Source of the DNA: Streptococcus salivarius
GTDB taxonomy: Bacteria > Bacillota > Bacilli > Lactobacillales > Streptococcaceae
Assembly: GCF_002094975.1 (NCBI RefSeq)
Contig: NZ_CP015283.1
Coordinates: forward strand, 1,597,501 to 1,661,500
Direction of reading: 5' to 3'
Length of the DNA: 64,000 nt
Positions 8,843 to 18,261 of this stretch are shown here, one piece after another; position 1 is the first letter of the stretch, and every line of letters begins with the position of its first letter. A model generated the notes under the pieces. It worked only from the letters and a program-made list of their open reading frames with translations. It did no database searches and had not been told where the DNA came from. The position numbers and the translations under genes were made by a program.

Positions 8843-10355
8843 TTTGATTTCAACATTTCAAGAACGTTTTGGGGACTGGTTAACGGCCCTCGGACAGCAC
8901 TTACAATTGTCTCTTTTGACCTTAATTATTGCAATTTTCCTCTCAATTCCTTTGGCCATTTATCTTAGCACGCGCGAACGTGCGAGTAACTGGGTCTTGC
9001 AACTCGCTGGTGTCTTTCAAACCATCCCTTCCATGGCCCTTCTGGGACTCTTTATCCCTATTATGGGAATTGGAACGCTTCCAGCTTTAACAGCTCTAGT
9101 CATTTATGCGATATTCCCAATTTTGCAAAATACTATTACAGGATTGCGTGGGCTTGACCCTAGTTTGGAAGAAGCTGGGATCGCCTTTGGGATGACCAAG
9201 TGGGAGCGACTCAAGAAGTTTGAAATTCCACTGGCTATGCCTGTGGTAATGTCAGGGGTAAGGACTTCTGCGGTAATGATTATAGGGACTGCGACCTTGG
9301 CAGCCTTGATTGGGGCTGGAGGACTTGGTTCCTTTATCCTTCTAGGTATTGATCGAAGAAATTATAGCTTGATTCTGATTGGGGCCATTTCCTCAGCACT
9401 TCTTGCTATTTTATTCAATATTGTTCTAAAATGGATGGAAAAGGCCAAGTTACGCACGATTTTTGCAGCTTTCGCTATTATGGTCCTTGGTTTGGGAGCA
9501 AGCTACGCACCAAGCATGATGCCTCAGAAAGAGAAAGAAAATCTAGTCATAGCTGGTAAATTGGGACCTGAGCCAGAAATTCTCATGAATATGTACAAGC
9601 TTCTCATTGAGGAAAATAGTGACATGACGGTGACGGTTAAGCCTAACTTTGGGAAGACAGATTTCCTTTATCAAGCGCTTAAAAAGGGTGATATCGATAT
9701 CTATCCAGAATTTACAGGGACCATTACAAGCTCTCTCTTGCAGCCAGCTCCTAAAGTCAGCAACGACTCCAAAGAAGTTTTCGAGGTTGCGAGTGATGGG
9801 ATAAAGAAACAAGATAATCTAGCTTTGCTCAAACCCATGGCTTATCAAAACACCTATGCGATTGCTGTTCCGAAAAGTATTGCTAAAGAGTATAATCTGA
9901 AGACGATTTCTGATCTCAAGAAAGTTCAGGACAAGCTTAAAGCTGGTTTCACGTTGGAATTTAACGACCGTGAAGACGGAAACAAAGGGCTTCAATCAGT
10001 TTATGGACTAAATCTTAATGTAGCTACCATGGAGCCGGCACTTCGCTATGAGGCAATCCAACAAGGCAATATCCAAATAACAGATGCTTATTCAACAGAC
10101 CCAGAAATTGCTCAATATGATTTAGTTGTTCTAGAGGATGACCAACACCTCTTCCCACCTTACCAAGGAGCACCCCTCATGAAAGAAGCTCTTCTTAAGA
10201 AACATCCAGAATTGGAAGGCATTCTGAACAAGTTGGCCGGCAAAATCACAGAGAGCCAAATGAGTCAGATGAACTACCAAGTGGGAGTAGAAGGAAAACC
10301 TGCTGCTAAAGTCGCACGTGAGTTTTTGGTAAAACAAGGACTATTGAAGAAATGA
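8835..10355 (+). CDS. egtU: ABC importer permease fused to substrate-binding domain (EgtU-like)
   Basis: A fusion of 506 residues. The N-terminal part (about 1-220) is a multi-helix OpuC-type permease with the [14 protein letters not shown] coupling loop. The C-terminal part, from about residue 235, is a quaternary-amine-type binding domain ([27 protein letters not shown]). The arrangement and neighbours match the streptococcal transporter EgtUV, described as specific for the antioxidant ergothioneine; glycine betaine, carnitine or choline remain alternatives. GGAGG eight bases before the ATG at 8835 sets the start. The downstream gene overlaps by 4 bp. Confidence 0.75.
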   Translation: MSNLISTFQERFGDWLTALGQHLQLSLLTLIIAIFLSIPLAIYLSTRERASNWVLQLAGVFQTIPSMALLGLFIPIMGIGTLPALTALVIYAIFPILQNTITGLRGLDPSLEEAGIAFGMTKWERLKKFEIPLAMPVVMSGVRTSAVMIIGTATLAALIGAGGLGSFILLGIDRRNYSLILIGAISSALLAILFNIVLKWMEKAKLRTIFAAFAIMVLGLGASYAPSMMPQKEKENLVIAGKLGPEPEILMNMYKLLIEENSDMTVTVKPNFGKTDFLYQALKKGDIDIYPEFTGTITSSLLQPAPKVSNDSKEVFEVASDGIKKQDNLALLKPMAYQNTYAIAVPKSIAKEYNLKTISDLKKVQDKLKAGFTLEFNDREDGNKGLQSVYGLNLNVATMEPALRYEAIQQGNIQITDAYSTDPEIAQYDLVVLEDDQHLFPPYQGAPLMKEALLKKHPELEGILNKLAGKITESQMSQMNYQVGVEGKPAAKVAREFLVKQGLLKK

Positions 10356-10975
10356 TTAAGCAAAAAGAAATACAAGAAACTCTTTTGCGACTCTGCAAGC
10401 ACTATGGAGAACAAAATTGGTGGCAATCGGATAACAAGATTGAAGATTTGGTATCGACCATTCTGATCCAGCGAACAACAGAGAAGAATGCTAAGTTGGC
10501 TTTAGCTGGTCTAATGGATGTCATGACAGTAGAAGGTATTCTGGCTTTACCGCTAGAAGAGTTACAGGAACGTATTCGGCCTGCCGGATTTTTTAAGCAA
10601 AAGTCTCAAACGATTAGGGGACTTCTGATCTGGTTAAGAGAAGTTGGTGGTTTTGAGGTTCTTGCCAGGATTGAAACAGAAGATTTACGAAAGCAACTGT
10701 TGGGGTTAAAAGGGATTGGACCAGAGACTGCAGATGCACTTTTACTTTATCTTTTTGATCGTCCCGTTTTTATTTCGGATGAATATGCGAGAAGACTATT
10801 TCGACGCTTAGGATTTGGAAACTTTGATACTTATAATGACATGCATGCTGTTTATAGTGATGTGTTGGAAGGCCTCACTCTCAAACAATGCCAGGAGATT
10901 CATGCAGTCATTGACGAACATGGGAAAGCTTTTAGCAAAAGTAAAGGCCAGTTAGACGAAAGTTGGTTACGATAA
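10352..10975 (+). CDS. HhH-GPD (endonuclease III-like) DNA glycosylase homologue lacking key residues
   Basis: A 207-residue helix-hairpin-helix GPD protein. The Nth-like QRTT motif, the HhH hairpin [10 protein letters not shown] (about residue 121) and the catalytic-type Asp (FISDEY) are present. The lysine that gives Nth its lyase activity is replaced by Glu in GPETA. The C-terminal four-Cys iron-sulphur motif is absent. It is thus at most a monofunctional glycosylase, or a DNA-binding relative. Its ATG overlaps the egtU stop (ATGA), so it belongs to the MarR-controlled transcript. Confidence 0.8.
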   Translation: MIKQKEIQETLLRLCKHYGEQNWWQSDNKIEDLVSTILIQRTTEKNAKLALAGLMDVMTVEGILALPLEELQERIRPAGFFKQKSQTIRGLLIWLREVGGFEVLARIETEDLRKQLLGLKGIGPETADALLLYLFDRPVFISDEYARRLFRRLGFGNFDTYNDMHAVYSDVLEGLTLKQCQEIHAVIDEHGKAFSKSKGQLDESWLR

Positions 10976-11051
10976 AAAGAGCCTGGGACAGTAGTCCTTT
11001 GACTCCACAAAAGAAACGGATTTTGTACTAACCTAAAGTTAGACAATTTAT

Positions 11052-11365
11052 TTAAGCAACGGATTTAGTTCTGTATTACATAGGACTAAGTCCTTTTTGT
11101 TTTACCTTCATGAGTTTGTTGTTTTAATAATATCTTGTTCCAATTTCCCAAGTGACTGAAACGTTTTCTCATAACCATAAAACATTTCCGATTTTTTAAA
11201 TACTAAAGAAGGATTCCATCATGTCGTTGTCTGGGCTATTGTATTTACATGACATAGATGACTGGAGTATAAGAGTCATCCAAAAGTATGTGCCTCCTTG
11301 TTCACTATCAAAAAATTGGTGAAATGAATAGCGAATATCCCTTTTTTTTGCTCCAAATCAGATTT
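11052..11365 (-). pseudogene. Degenerate IS3-family transposase (OrfB) C-terminal remnant
   Basis: Reading the minus strand piecewise in several frames gives SEQGGTY, then NSPDNDMMESFF, then MFYGYEKTFQSLGKLEQ, then KGLSP and YRTKS: the ordered end of an IS3-type DDE integrase. The second catalytic Asp is Glu (SEQG), stops and frameshifts interrupt it, and the N-terminal half is missing. Sequence near 11025-11045 resembles the outer end of such an element. The rest of 10976-11401 holds nothing else that I recognise. Confidence 0.75.
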
Positions 11366-11401
11366 TTGGATGGAAATACCAGATGATAAAGTAAATCATT
11401 T

Positions 11402-11441
11402 AAAAAATAAAAAAGACAAACGCCCAAAATGACGTTTGTCT
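11402..11441 (-). terminator. Terminator of the ABC permease operon
   Basis: On the minus strand a perfect 9-bp stem, AGACAAACG / CGTTTGTCT, is followed by a long T-rich tract. Confidence 0.85.
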
Positions 11442-11496
11442 AGAACAGGAAAGTTATCCTTGTACTTTAGCTTTACTTATTAGCTTAGATCGTATG

Positions 11497-14160
11497 TTAC
11501 TCAACAGATTTTAGGGCTTCGAGCATATTGACTTTCTTAAGGTGTTGGTTCACAAAGATACCGAGACCTGTCAGAATGATAATAACTACAAGTGTCGGAA
11601 TGGCATAGATGAGCCAGCCCAGGCTTGGATTGAACATGATATTTTCAGGAGGGATAACCTCTACCATGTATTGATGCAATCCCAAACCAAGTCCGAATCC
11701 AACCAAGATACCAATGATAGAGAGATAAATGGTTTCTCGATAGATGTAGAATGTCACTTCTTTGTCAAAGAAGCCTAGAACCTTAATGGTTGATAACTCA
11801 CGGATACGTTCTGCCACATTGATATTTGTCAAATTAAAGAGAACAACTAAAGCTAGAAGAACAGAAATCCCAATCAATACTGCCATAACACGGCTAAGGG
11901 AGTTGACGATGGTCTTGATTTGTGCCTTTAGAGTAGTATTTTGAACAACCCCTTTGACACCATCAAGCTCCATAAATTGACTAGCTGTTTGCTCAACGTT
12001 TTTGTCTGAGTGATTCTTCAGTGTCAGAATAGTAGCATTCTGGCTCGCCTCTTTACCAAAAGCATTTCTGTAAGTAGTTTCATTCATAAAGATGAAGTGG
12101 CCCATATACATTTCAGAAATACCAGCAACTTTGAGTTTGATATCCTTGTCTTGACTATTTTGAACGGTTAACTCATCCCCTACAGAAACGCCAGCTAAGT
12201 CTGCCAATTTCTCAGAAATAATAATCCCTTTGTCGGTCAATTCGACTTTTTGACCAGTTTCACGATTATTAAGCTTGATGTAATGTTGTAGAGTTTCTTG
12301 ATCCTTGTCTTTGACCACAAGGGTTGTGATATCTTGATGATCGTTATTACTTCCTGCCTCTTTTGAAAGCATTTCGTAATGAATAGAAAGATGCTCCTTG
12401 ACCTTGCTATCGTTAATTAATTTTTGAATGTTTTCCTTTTCCTGCCCATCCAGATGATCCTTGTTTGCGACAATCATATCGTAGCGAATGATGTTAGGGA
12501 ATTGGCGTGTGTTAAGGTCTCCAATAGAAGAACGAATACCGAGTCCAGCAAAGAGAAGTGCGATGGAACCGCAGACACCAAAAATAGTCATGAACATTCG
12601 TTGCTTGTAGCGGAAAATATTACGGGCAGTGACTTTTTGTGTAAAGTTCATCCGGTTCCAAAGTGGAGTGATGCGCTCCAAAAGAATCTTAGAACCAGAT
12701 GTTGGAGGTTTTGGAAGAAGAAGTTGGGCTGGCTTTTCTCCTAATTCGCGCTTGGCTACCATGAAAGCAGGAAGAACTGTGGACAAAAGACCAAGCACAA
12801 TAGCTAGAAGAGTCTTAAATGGATAAAAGTGTAACTCAATTGGTGCGAGGAGGATTCGCTCTTTATAACTATTGTATATGATAGTTGGAAGGAGAATATG
12901 TCCAGCAGCAACCCCAATAGCAGTACCAATCATGCTCGTCACAAATCCATAAATGATAAACTTACGGATGATGTCCTTATTTTGGTAACCGAGAGCTTTG
13001 AATGTTCCTGCCTTAATCCGTTCTTCCTCGACGAAGCGTCCCATTGTTACAAAGGTAACCAAGGCAGCAATAAAGTAGAGGATAACAGGGAAGATATTAC
13101 TGAGGTTCTGAAAAACAGAAGCGTTGGTCTCGTAGGAAACGTACCCTTCTGACCAAGGAGCTTCACGACGTGTGTAGACATCGTAGCTTGGTTCAGCAAT
13201 GCTATCGATTTTTTCTTGAGCTTCCTTTATTTGCTCCTTCTTTTCAGCGATTTCATCTTGTGCTTGTGTCAATTGTCCCTGGACAAGAGGATTCTTATCC
13301 TGACCGCTCGCTTTCGCTTGTTCTAGTTTCTTGTTAAGTTCAGTCTCTGCCGTTTGAAGTTGACTTGTTTGTTGGTCAATCTCAGCCTGTGGATCAGCTT
13401 TTAATTCCTTCAAACGATTAGCAGGTTGATTTTTTAATAATTTTTCGAGCTCATCCTCGTGTTTGGAAACCTTGTCAGTGTAATCCTGAGTATAGGGGTT
13501 AGCACTATGGACGTCTTTGTAAGCTAAGCGTGCAATCATGTAGACGTCGGAATCAAAACTAGATTCAGGGACAACCGCATAACCTTTGAGTTCCCCACTA
13601 CCAGCTGTCGATGAACCGAGATCAACACTTGATAAGATTTCAGATGACTGAACAAAGCCAGTGATGGTAAAGGTGTGTTCTTTTAAGACATCCTTACCAT
13701 TGTCACCCTCTTTTTCAGAAAACGAGATCTTGTCACCAATCTTATATTTGTCTTGATAGACTGAAGAAAGAGCAATTTCACCTTGCTTACTTGGAAGTTT
13801 TCCTTTTACAACCTCATAAGTTGAGATATCTTTTGGTTTTGAAAATAGTCGAAAGGCATCAGTGGAGTCTTTCAGAACGACATCTTTAAAGTAACCGTAC
13901 TCAATGTTTGCCTCTGATGAGACTTGATTTAGGAGGTCTTGATCCGACTGGTTAAGTCCATAGCTACCAGTAACTGTGAGGTCAGCAGTTTGGTGTTTAG
14001 TGAAATAGCTTGTTCCCGTGTGTTGCATATCAGGTGTCGTCACCTTTAGACCCACAAGAGCGAAAGAACCCAAGGCTATGAGTGAAGCAATAGAAACCAC
14101 CCGTCCTTTAGAACTAGAGAAAGACTTTCTCACGTCCTTCCAATAAGTTTTACGATTCAT
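11497..14160 (-). CDS. MacB/FtsX-type ABC transporter permease with coiled-coil ectodomain
   Basis: An 887-residue permease with two FtsX domains, each ending in three helices (about 350-470 and 760-880), plus an N-terminal helix at about 20-40. Between the first helix and the first FtsX core lies a large extracellular region with a long heptad-like stretch rich in Glu, Gln and Lys (about residues 225-320), predicted to be a coiled coil. Such proteins move lipids, peptides or drugs, or act mechanically on envelope enzymes. The substrate is unknown. It lies 12 bp downstream of its ATPase gene and is likely controlled by the divergent TetR regulator. Confidence 0.88.
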   Translation of the reverse strand: MNRKTYWKDVRKSFSSSKGRVVSIASLIALGSFALVGLKVTTPDMQHTGTSYFTKHQTADLTVTGSYGLNQSDQDLLNQVSSEANIEYGYFKDVVLKDSTDAFRLFSKPKDISTYEVVKGKLPSKQGEIALSSVYQDKYKIGDKISFSEKEGDNGKDVLKEHTFTITGFVQSSEILSSVDLGSSTAGSGELKGYAVVPESSFDSDVYMIARLAYKDVHSANPYTQDYTDKVSKHEDELEKLLKNQPANRLKELKADPQAEIDQQTSQLQTAETELNKKLEQAKASGQDKNPLVQGQLTQAQDEIAEKKEQIKEAQEKIDSIAEPSYDVYTRREAPWSEGYVSYETNASVFQNLSNIFPVILYFIAALVTFVTMGRFVEEERIKAGTFKALGYQNKDIIRKFIIYGFVTSMIGTAIGVAAGHILLPTIIYNSYKERILLAPIELHFYPFKTLLAIVLGLLSTVLPAFMVAKRELGEKPAQLLLPKPPTSGSKILLERITPLWNRMNFTQKVTARNIFRYKQRMFMTIFGVCGSIALLFAGLGIRSSIGDLNTRQFPNIIRYDMIVANKDHLDGQEKENIQKLINDSKVKEHLSIHYEMLSKEAGSNNDHQDITTLVVKDKDQETLQHYIKLNNRETGQKVELTDKGIIISEKLADLAGVSVGDELTVQNSQDKDIKLKVAGISEMYMGHFIFMNETTYRNAFGKEASQNATILTLKNHSDKNVEQTASQFMELDGVKGVVQNTTLKAQIKTIVNSLSRVMAVLIGISVLLALVVLFNLTNINVAERIRELSTIKVLGFFDKEVTFYIYRETIYLSIIGILVGFGLGLGLHQYMVEVIPPENIMFNPSLGWLIYAIPTLVVIIILTGLGIFVNQHLKKVNMLEALKSVE

Positions 14161-14172
14161 GAGACATCCTTT

Positions 14173-14874
14173 CTAGTACTCGAGGCTATCAATATCTTGT
14201 GGATGGGCATTGAGTTCAATACTTTGAACACGCGCATCATGCATATGAATCACACGATCAGCAATCGGGGCAAGCGCCCCGTTGTGAGTGACAATGATAA
14301 CAGTAGCTCCTTCATTGCGAGCCTTATCTTGGAGAATCTTCAAGACCTGTTTTCCAGTATTGTAATCCAGGGCTCCTGTAGGTTCGTCACATAGGAGAAT
14401 TTTAGGATTTTTTGCTACGGCGCGAGCAATAGCTACTCGTTGTTGTTCCCCACCAGACAATTGTGCAGGGAAGTTGTTGATGCGTTTTCCTAGACCAACA
14501 TCAATCAAAGTTTGTTCCGCATCTTTAGCATCCGCGACAATTTCAGAAGCCAACTCTACATTTTCTTTGGCCGTTAAGTTTGAGACCAAGTTATAGAATT
14601 GAAAGACGAATCCGACATCGTCTCTGCGATAAGCTGTTAATTGTTTCGCATTATAATTGGAGATGTCTTTTCCATCGATGATGACCTTTCCTTCATCATT
14701 GGTATCCATACCACCAAGAATATTGAGAACAGTTGATTTTCCTGCCCCAGAAGAACCGAGTATAATCACTAACTCCCCTTTTTCAATTTCGAAAGTGATA
14801 TCATTGTTTGCGATGATTTCCACATCACCTGTTTTATACCGTTTGTAACTATGTTTCATTTCAATATACGCCAT
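14173..14874 (-). CDS. MacB-type ABC transporter ATP-binding protein
   Basis: A 233-residue LolD/MacB-class ATPase. Walker [11 protein letters not shown]-loop FVFQFYNLV, signature LSGGEQQR, Walker [13 protein letters not shown] and switch His (VTHN) are intact. It partners the 887-residue permease encoded immediately downstream. AAAGGAGAC lies before the ATG. The promoter must lie in the 230-bp divergent region holding three copies of a CAACA-N3-TGTTG palindrome. Confidence 0.93.
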   Translation of the reverse strand: MAYIEMKHSYKRYKTGDVEIIANNDITFEIEKGELVIILGSSGAGKSTVLNILGGMDTNDEGKVIIDGKDISNYNAKQLTAYRRDDVGFVFQFYNLVSNLTAKENVELASEIVADAKDAEQTLIDVGLGKRINNFPAQLSGGEQQRVAIARAVAKNPKILLCDEPTGALDYNTGKQVLKILQDKARNEGATVIIVTHNGALAPIADRVIHMHDARVQSIELNAHPQDIDSLEY

Positions 14875-14912
14875 GTGTATTTGTCTCCTTTAAAAGTTAT
14901 CGGCTGCTAAAA

Positions 14913-15088
14913 CAACAACCTGTTGAATGATTACGAACGTTATTTTATGATTTTTTAAATACGATTGCTACAACAAAAAACAACAATGTGTTGAAATAAG
15001 GATACGAAAGTGGTATTAATAAATGAAAATCCTTGATGATGGTTGACAATTACAAAAATCAAGATATACTTTAATCAACAATATGTAG
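14913..15088. promoter_or_regulatory. Divergent control region with three TetR-type operators
   Basis: The palindrome CAACA-N3-TGTTG occurs at 14913-14925 and 14981-14993 exactly, and at 15076-15088 with one mismatch (TGTAG). The TetR promoter has -35 TTGACA (15043-15048), 16-bp spacer and -10 TATACT (15065-15070), so the third operator sits at its start point. The other two lie between it and the ABC genes. The likely ligand of these sites is the TetR protein encoded at 15104. Confidence 0.8.
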
Positions 15089-15103
15089 AAATAAGGGGTT
15101 CGT

Positions 15104-15649
15104 ATGCAACAGAGACAAACGACAACTAAGTCAGATATTAAAGAAGCCTTCATTCAGCTTTTGGCTACAAAAAGTTTAGAGGATATAACGATTAGTCAGT
15201 TAACTAAAAAAGCGGGTGTTAACCGCTCGACATTTTATCTGCACTATCTAGATAAACAGGATTTTTTAGAGCAATTAAAAGAAGAAACCATAACGACGGT
15301 TCGTATGATTTTGAGGAAAGAAACCTTTTATCCCAAAGAAGCCTTAGAAGCCATCTTGTCTTATTTCCAAGAGAACAGTGCTTTTTTTGCTGAAATTGCA
15401 AAAAATCCAAGCTTTCGTTTTGCAGACAACATTCGTTCTTTTATCTTGGGGATGATTGAGTCTACGCCACGTTCTCGACCAGTCATTGTGGCAGCTTATC
15501 AAATGCCAGAGCGCTATGCTATTACCATGTATGTTTCTGGTTTGACAGGACTTATTGTCGATTGGATTATCAATGGGACTCAAGAAAGCCCCCAACAATT
15601 GACCAAGATTATACTAGGTTCTCCAGGAATGGAGTGGTTTAAGGGGTAA
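15104..15649 (+). CDS. TetR-family transcriptional regulator
   Basis: A 181-residue TetR protein with the N-terminal helix-turn-helix ITISQLTKKAGVNRSTFYLHYLDKQDF. The C-terminal ligand domain resembles the TetR C-terminal 3 type common in Gram-positive exporter regulators. AAGGGG before the ATG supports the start. It is transcribed away from the MacB-type transporter, with three shared palindromes between them, so it most likely represses both itself and the transporter until an inducer binds. The inducer is unknown. Confidence 0.92.
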   Translation: MQQRQTTTKSDIKEAFIQLLATKSLEDITISQLTKKAGVNRSTFYLHYLDKQDFLEQLKEETITTVRMILRKETFYPKEALEAILSYFQENSAFFAEIAKNPSFRFADNIRSFILGMIESTPRSRPVIVAAYQMPERYAITMYVSGLTGLIVDWIINGTQESPQQLTKIILGSPGMEWFKG

Positions 15650-15754
15650 GGTGTAGATGGACAAGAAATAATTTAATTTGATTTTTTACTAAATTTTCTA
15701 TACTCACTTGTAGTTTTAAAACAAGGTTAACAATTTAAGGAGTTGAACATATCA

Positions 15755-16549
15755 ATGAATCACTATACCATCCAACAATTTATCGTCGATGCTTTTACAG
15801 ATACTGTTTTCAAAGGGAACCCGGCGGCTGTTTGTCTTTTAGACAAATGGTTGTCAGATGATACCTTACAGAATATCGCTAAAGAAAATAATCTTTCAGA
15901 GACAGCTTTTACGGTTAAAAATGGTGACCACTACGAATTACGTTGGTTTACTCCCGGTGGAGAAATCGATTTGTGCGGCCATGCAACCTTGGCAACGGCT
16001 TTTGTTCTTTTTAGATTTTTTGAAAAGGATGCTGAAAGTCTAACTTTTGCAACACAGAGTGGGGAACTTTTAGTTACCCAAAAAGATGAGTACTATGAGC
16101 TCAATTTCCCAGTATACTCCATGCACCAGGTTGCAGTCACAAGTGAGATGGAAGAAGCAATCGGAGTGCGTCCGCTTGAAGCGTGGCTGGGAAGAGACCT
16201 AGTCTGTATCTTACCCCATGAAAATGATGTTATTGATGCGAAACCATATTTTGAAAAAGTAAAAGCTTTAGATGGGCTCCTCCTGAATATCACTGCCAAA
16301 GGAAGCAAGTATGATACTGTGACACGAAGTTTCGCTCCAAAATTATCAGTCAAGGAAGATCCAGTCTGTGGCTCAGGACACTGTCATGTCATTCCTTTGT
16401 GGGCTAATAAGTTGGCACAAGCTGAATTTAGGGCTTACCAAGCCTCTGAAAGGAGTGGACTGCTCTTTTGTCGTCTAGCAGGAGATAGGATTTACCTGGC
16501 AGGTAAAGCTGCCCTTTATAGTCGTGGTGAAATTTATGTCATGGACTAA
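15755..16549 (+). CDS. PhzF-family isomerase/epimerase-like protein
   Basis: A 264-residue two-domain protein of the diaminopimelate epimerase fold. Landmarks are FKGNPAAVC, the catalytic-type Glu in NLSETAF, WFTPGGEIDLCGHATLATA and, in the second half, EDPVCGSGHCH. PhzF of phenazine synthesis is an isomerase; most homologues, including those in streptococci, have no proven substrate. The ATG at 15755 is taken although AAGGAG is 12 bases upstream; an in-frame TTG at 15743 abuts the ribosome site and is too close. No phenazine genes are present. Confidence 0.88.
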   Translation: MNHYTIQQFIVDAFTDTVFKGNPAAVCLLDKWLSDDTLQNIAKENNLSETAFTVKNGDHYELRWFTPGGEIDLCGHATLATAFVLFRFFEKDAESLTFATQSGELLVTQKDEYYELNFPVYSMHQVAVTSEMEEAIGVRPLEAWLGRDLVCILPHENDVIDAKPYFEKVKALDGLLLNITAKGSKYDTVTRSFAPKLSVKEDPVCGSGHCHVIPLWANKLAQAEFRAYQASERSGLLFCRLAGDRIYLAGKAALYSRGEIYVMD

Positions 16550-16616
16550 ATTTCTGTCGATAACGAAAACGTAGAAGTATTAGTGACAGTAATGAAAACA
16601 AAATCTCAGTCGAAAG

Positions 16617-16641
16617 ATGTCTAGCTCAGCTAGGCATTTTA
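16617..16641 (+). terminator. Probable terminator after the PhzF-like gene
   Basis: The stem ATGTCTAGC / GCTAGGCAT with a three-base loop is followed by a short TTTT. It separates the PhzF-like gene from the ECF transporter promoter. Confidence 0.55.
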
Positions 16642-16679
16642 AATATCACAACATTTTTTAAAGAATTTTCAGAAAAGAC

Positions 16680-16860
16680 TTGACAATTTTGAAAATAAGC
16701 GTATGATAAGACTATGAACTTCTAAAAATAGTAATTTTACTATATTAACTCATGTCGACTAAGGTTGGTATGGTGAAGTGACTAGATGGTTCTAATAACT
16801 ATTCTATAGAGCGTTGCGTCCGAAAGTCATTCCTGACACGGCTCTTTAAAAACAAAAGGA
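16680..16860 (+). promoter_or_regulatory. ECF operon promoter and long structured 5' leader (possible riboswitch)
   Basis: -35 TTGACA (16680-16685), 16-bp spacer and -10 TATGAT (16702-16707). The roughly 150-nt leader can form an early A/T-rich hairpin, a TAGA...TCTA hairpin, and a distal AGAGC...GCTCT stem just before the ribosome site, with two competing inner pairings (GTC near CGAAAG and GTCA-TTCC-TGAC). I cannot match it to TPP, cobalamin, preQ1, folate, FMN or purine consensus motifs. Confidence 0.5.
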
Positions 16861-16867
16861 GAAGATT

Positions 16868-17470
16868 ATGAAAACAGAACCGATTCATCGTACCAGTATG
16901 TGGAAATTTAAGTTAAGTGCTGCCACCATGACTTTGATTCCCGCTGCCGTGGGGATTAACTATGTTGCCAAAGCCTTGGCGGAGGGGTTAAAGTTACCCG
17001 TTTGGCTGGGGTCTTTGGGAACCTTTCTTGCCAGCATGTTGGCTGGGCCGGTTGCCGGTGCCATCAGTGGTTTCATCAATAACGTGATCTATGGGCTGAC
17101 CTTATCGCCAATTTCAACCGTGTATGCGATTACCAGCATCGGAATTGGGATTGCTGTCGGAGTTTTGCACGCCAATGGGTGGTTCTCGTCAGCGCGACGA
17201 GTATTTGTTTCTGCTATTATTATTGCCATCGTTTCAGCTGTCATTTCAACGCCACTCAACGTCATCTTTTGGGGTGGTCAGACCGGTATCGCTTGGGGTG
17301 ACTCATTGTTTGCGGTAATGGTCGCCAATCATGCACCAGTGTGGCTGGCCTCATTTACCGATGAGTTTGTCTTGGATATTTTGGATAAAGTCTGCGTGGC
17401 CTACCTGGCATTTTTCATCTATCGTCAGCTGCCGAAGCGGATGGTGCACTTCTTTAGCGGTGATAAATGA
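16868..17470 (+). CDS. ECF transporter substrate-specific (S) component
   Basis: A 200-residue protein with about five or six membrane helices and a Gly/Ala-rich helix 1 region typical of S components, which bind the vitamin or related micronutrient. It lacks features letting me name RibU, ThiT, BioY, FolT, NiaX, QueT or PanT, so the ligand is open. AAAGGAG precedes the ATG. Its stop overlaps the EcfT start (ATGA). Having its own T and two A genes makes this a dedicated (group I) module, unlike the shared module usual in lactic acid bacteria. G+C content and codon use differ clearly from the flanking streptococcal genes. Confidence 0.8.
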   Translation: MKTEPIHRTSMWKFKLSAATMTLIPAAVGINYVAKALAEGLKLPVWLGSLGTFLASMLAGPVAGAISGFINNVIYGLTLSPISTVYAITSIGIGIAVGVLHANGWFSSARRVFVSAIIIAIVSAVISTPLNVIFWGGQTGIAWGDSLFAVMVANHAPVWLASFTDEFVLDILDKVCVAYLAFFIYRQLPKRMVHFFSGDK

Positions 17471-18261
17471 TGACTGATCAAACATTGATTTCTGGAGCGC
17501 CACGGGTCAAGCTCAAGTGGTACCAGGTGATCGATCCGATTACTAAGCTCTTGTTCATCTTGGACATGACGTTGTTGAGCTTTGCCAGTATGAATTTATT
17601 GCTTCAGGCCGGATTAATTCTTGGCGCAACATTGCTATTGTTATTTTCCAAATTGAGTTCTACCATCTTTAAGGCGCTGGGATTCAGCCTGTTTCTGATT
17701 TGCACCATGCTGATCATCCAAGGGTTATTTTACAGTCGGAATCAAACTGTGCTGTTTTCTGTGCTTGGGGTGTCGTTCTACAAAGAAGGCCTGATTTACG
17801 CCACCACTCTGGGTTGTCGAGTATTGGTGATTATTTTGACCAGTGGCTTTTTTATGGTGACCACGAGTATTTCAGAAAACGCGGCCTATTTGGAACTGTC
17901 CGGATTGTCTTATAAAACCGTCTACGTTCTGATGTCGGTGTGTTATATTTTGCCGGAAATGATGCGCAATATGCGGAAAATCCAGCAGGCACAAAAAGTT
18001 CGCGGAACCAATCCGCAAAAAACGTTGATTCAGAAATTAAAGTCAGTCCTGCCGGTTCTAATTCCATTGGTGATTAAGACCTTGGATCAATCGATGGCGC
18101 GGTCGATTTCGCTCCAACTGAGAGGTTTTGATAATCCCAACCGGACTGTCAGAACCTCCCAGCGCGTGTATCGCCTGTCGCGGACGCTGCACATTGGTCT
18201 GACTGGATTGGCAATTTTATTGATTGGGTGGAAGATATGGAAGAAGATAAACGGATTGTAA
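17467..18261 (+). CDS. ECF transporter transmembrane (T) component
   Basis: A 264-residue EcfT coupling protein. Several membrane helices lie in the N-terminal half, then the two cytoplasmic coupling motifs of the X-R-G type: QKVRG in the MRNMRKIQQAQ helix (about residues 160-182) and LQLRGF (about 215). They transmit ATP hydrolysis from the two A proteins to the S component. It starts within the stop of the S-component gene and overlaps the first ATPase gene. The final helix before the basic end is intact. Confidence 0.88.
   Translation: MMTDQTLISGAPRVKLKWYQVIDPITKLLFILDMTLLSFASMNLLLQAGLILGATLLLLFSKLSSTIFKALGFSLFLICTMLIIQGLFYSRNQTVLFSVLGVSFYKEGLIYATTLGCRVLVIILTSGFFMVTTSISENAAYLELSGLSYKTVYVLMSVCYILPEMMRNMRKIQQAQKVRGTNPQKTLIQKLKSVLPVLIPLVIKTLDQSMARSISLQLRGFDNPNRTVRTSQRVYRLSRTLHIGLTGLAILLIGWKIWKKINGL

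Noticed and set aside
16708..16860. The ECF leader as a known preQ1, TPP, cobalamin, folate or purine riboswitch
   Set aside because: The conserved core sequences of these classes are not present, so the leader is reported only as an unassigned structured candidate.
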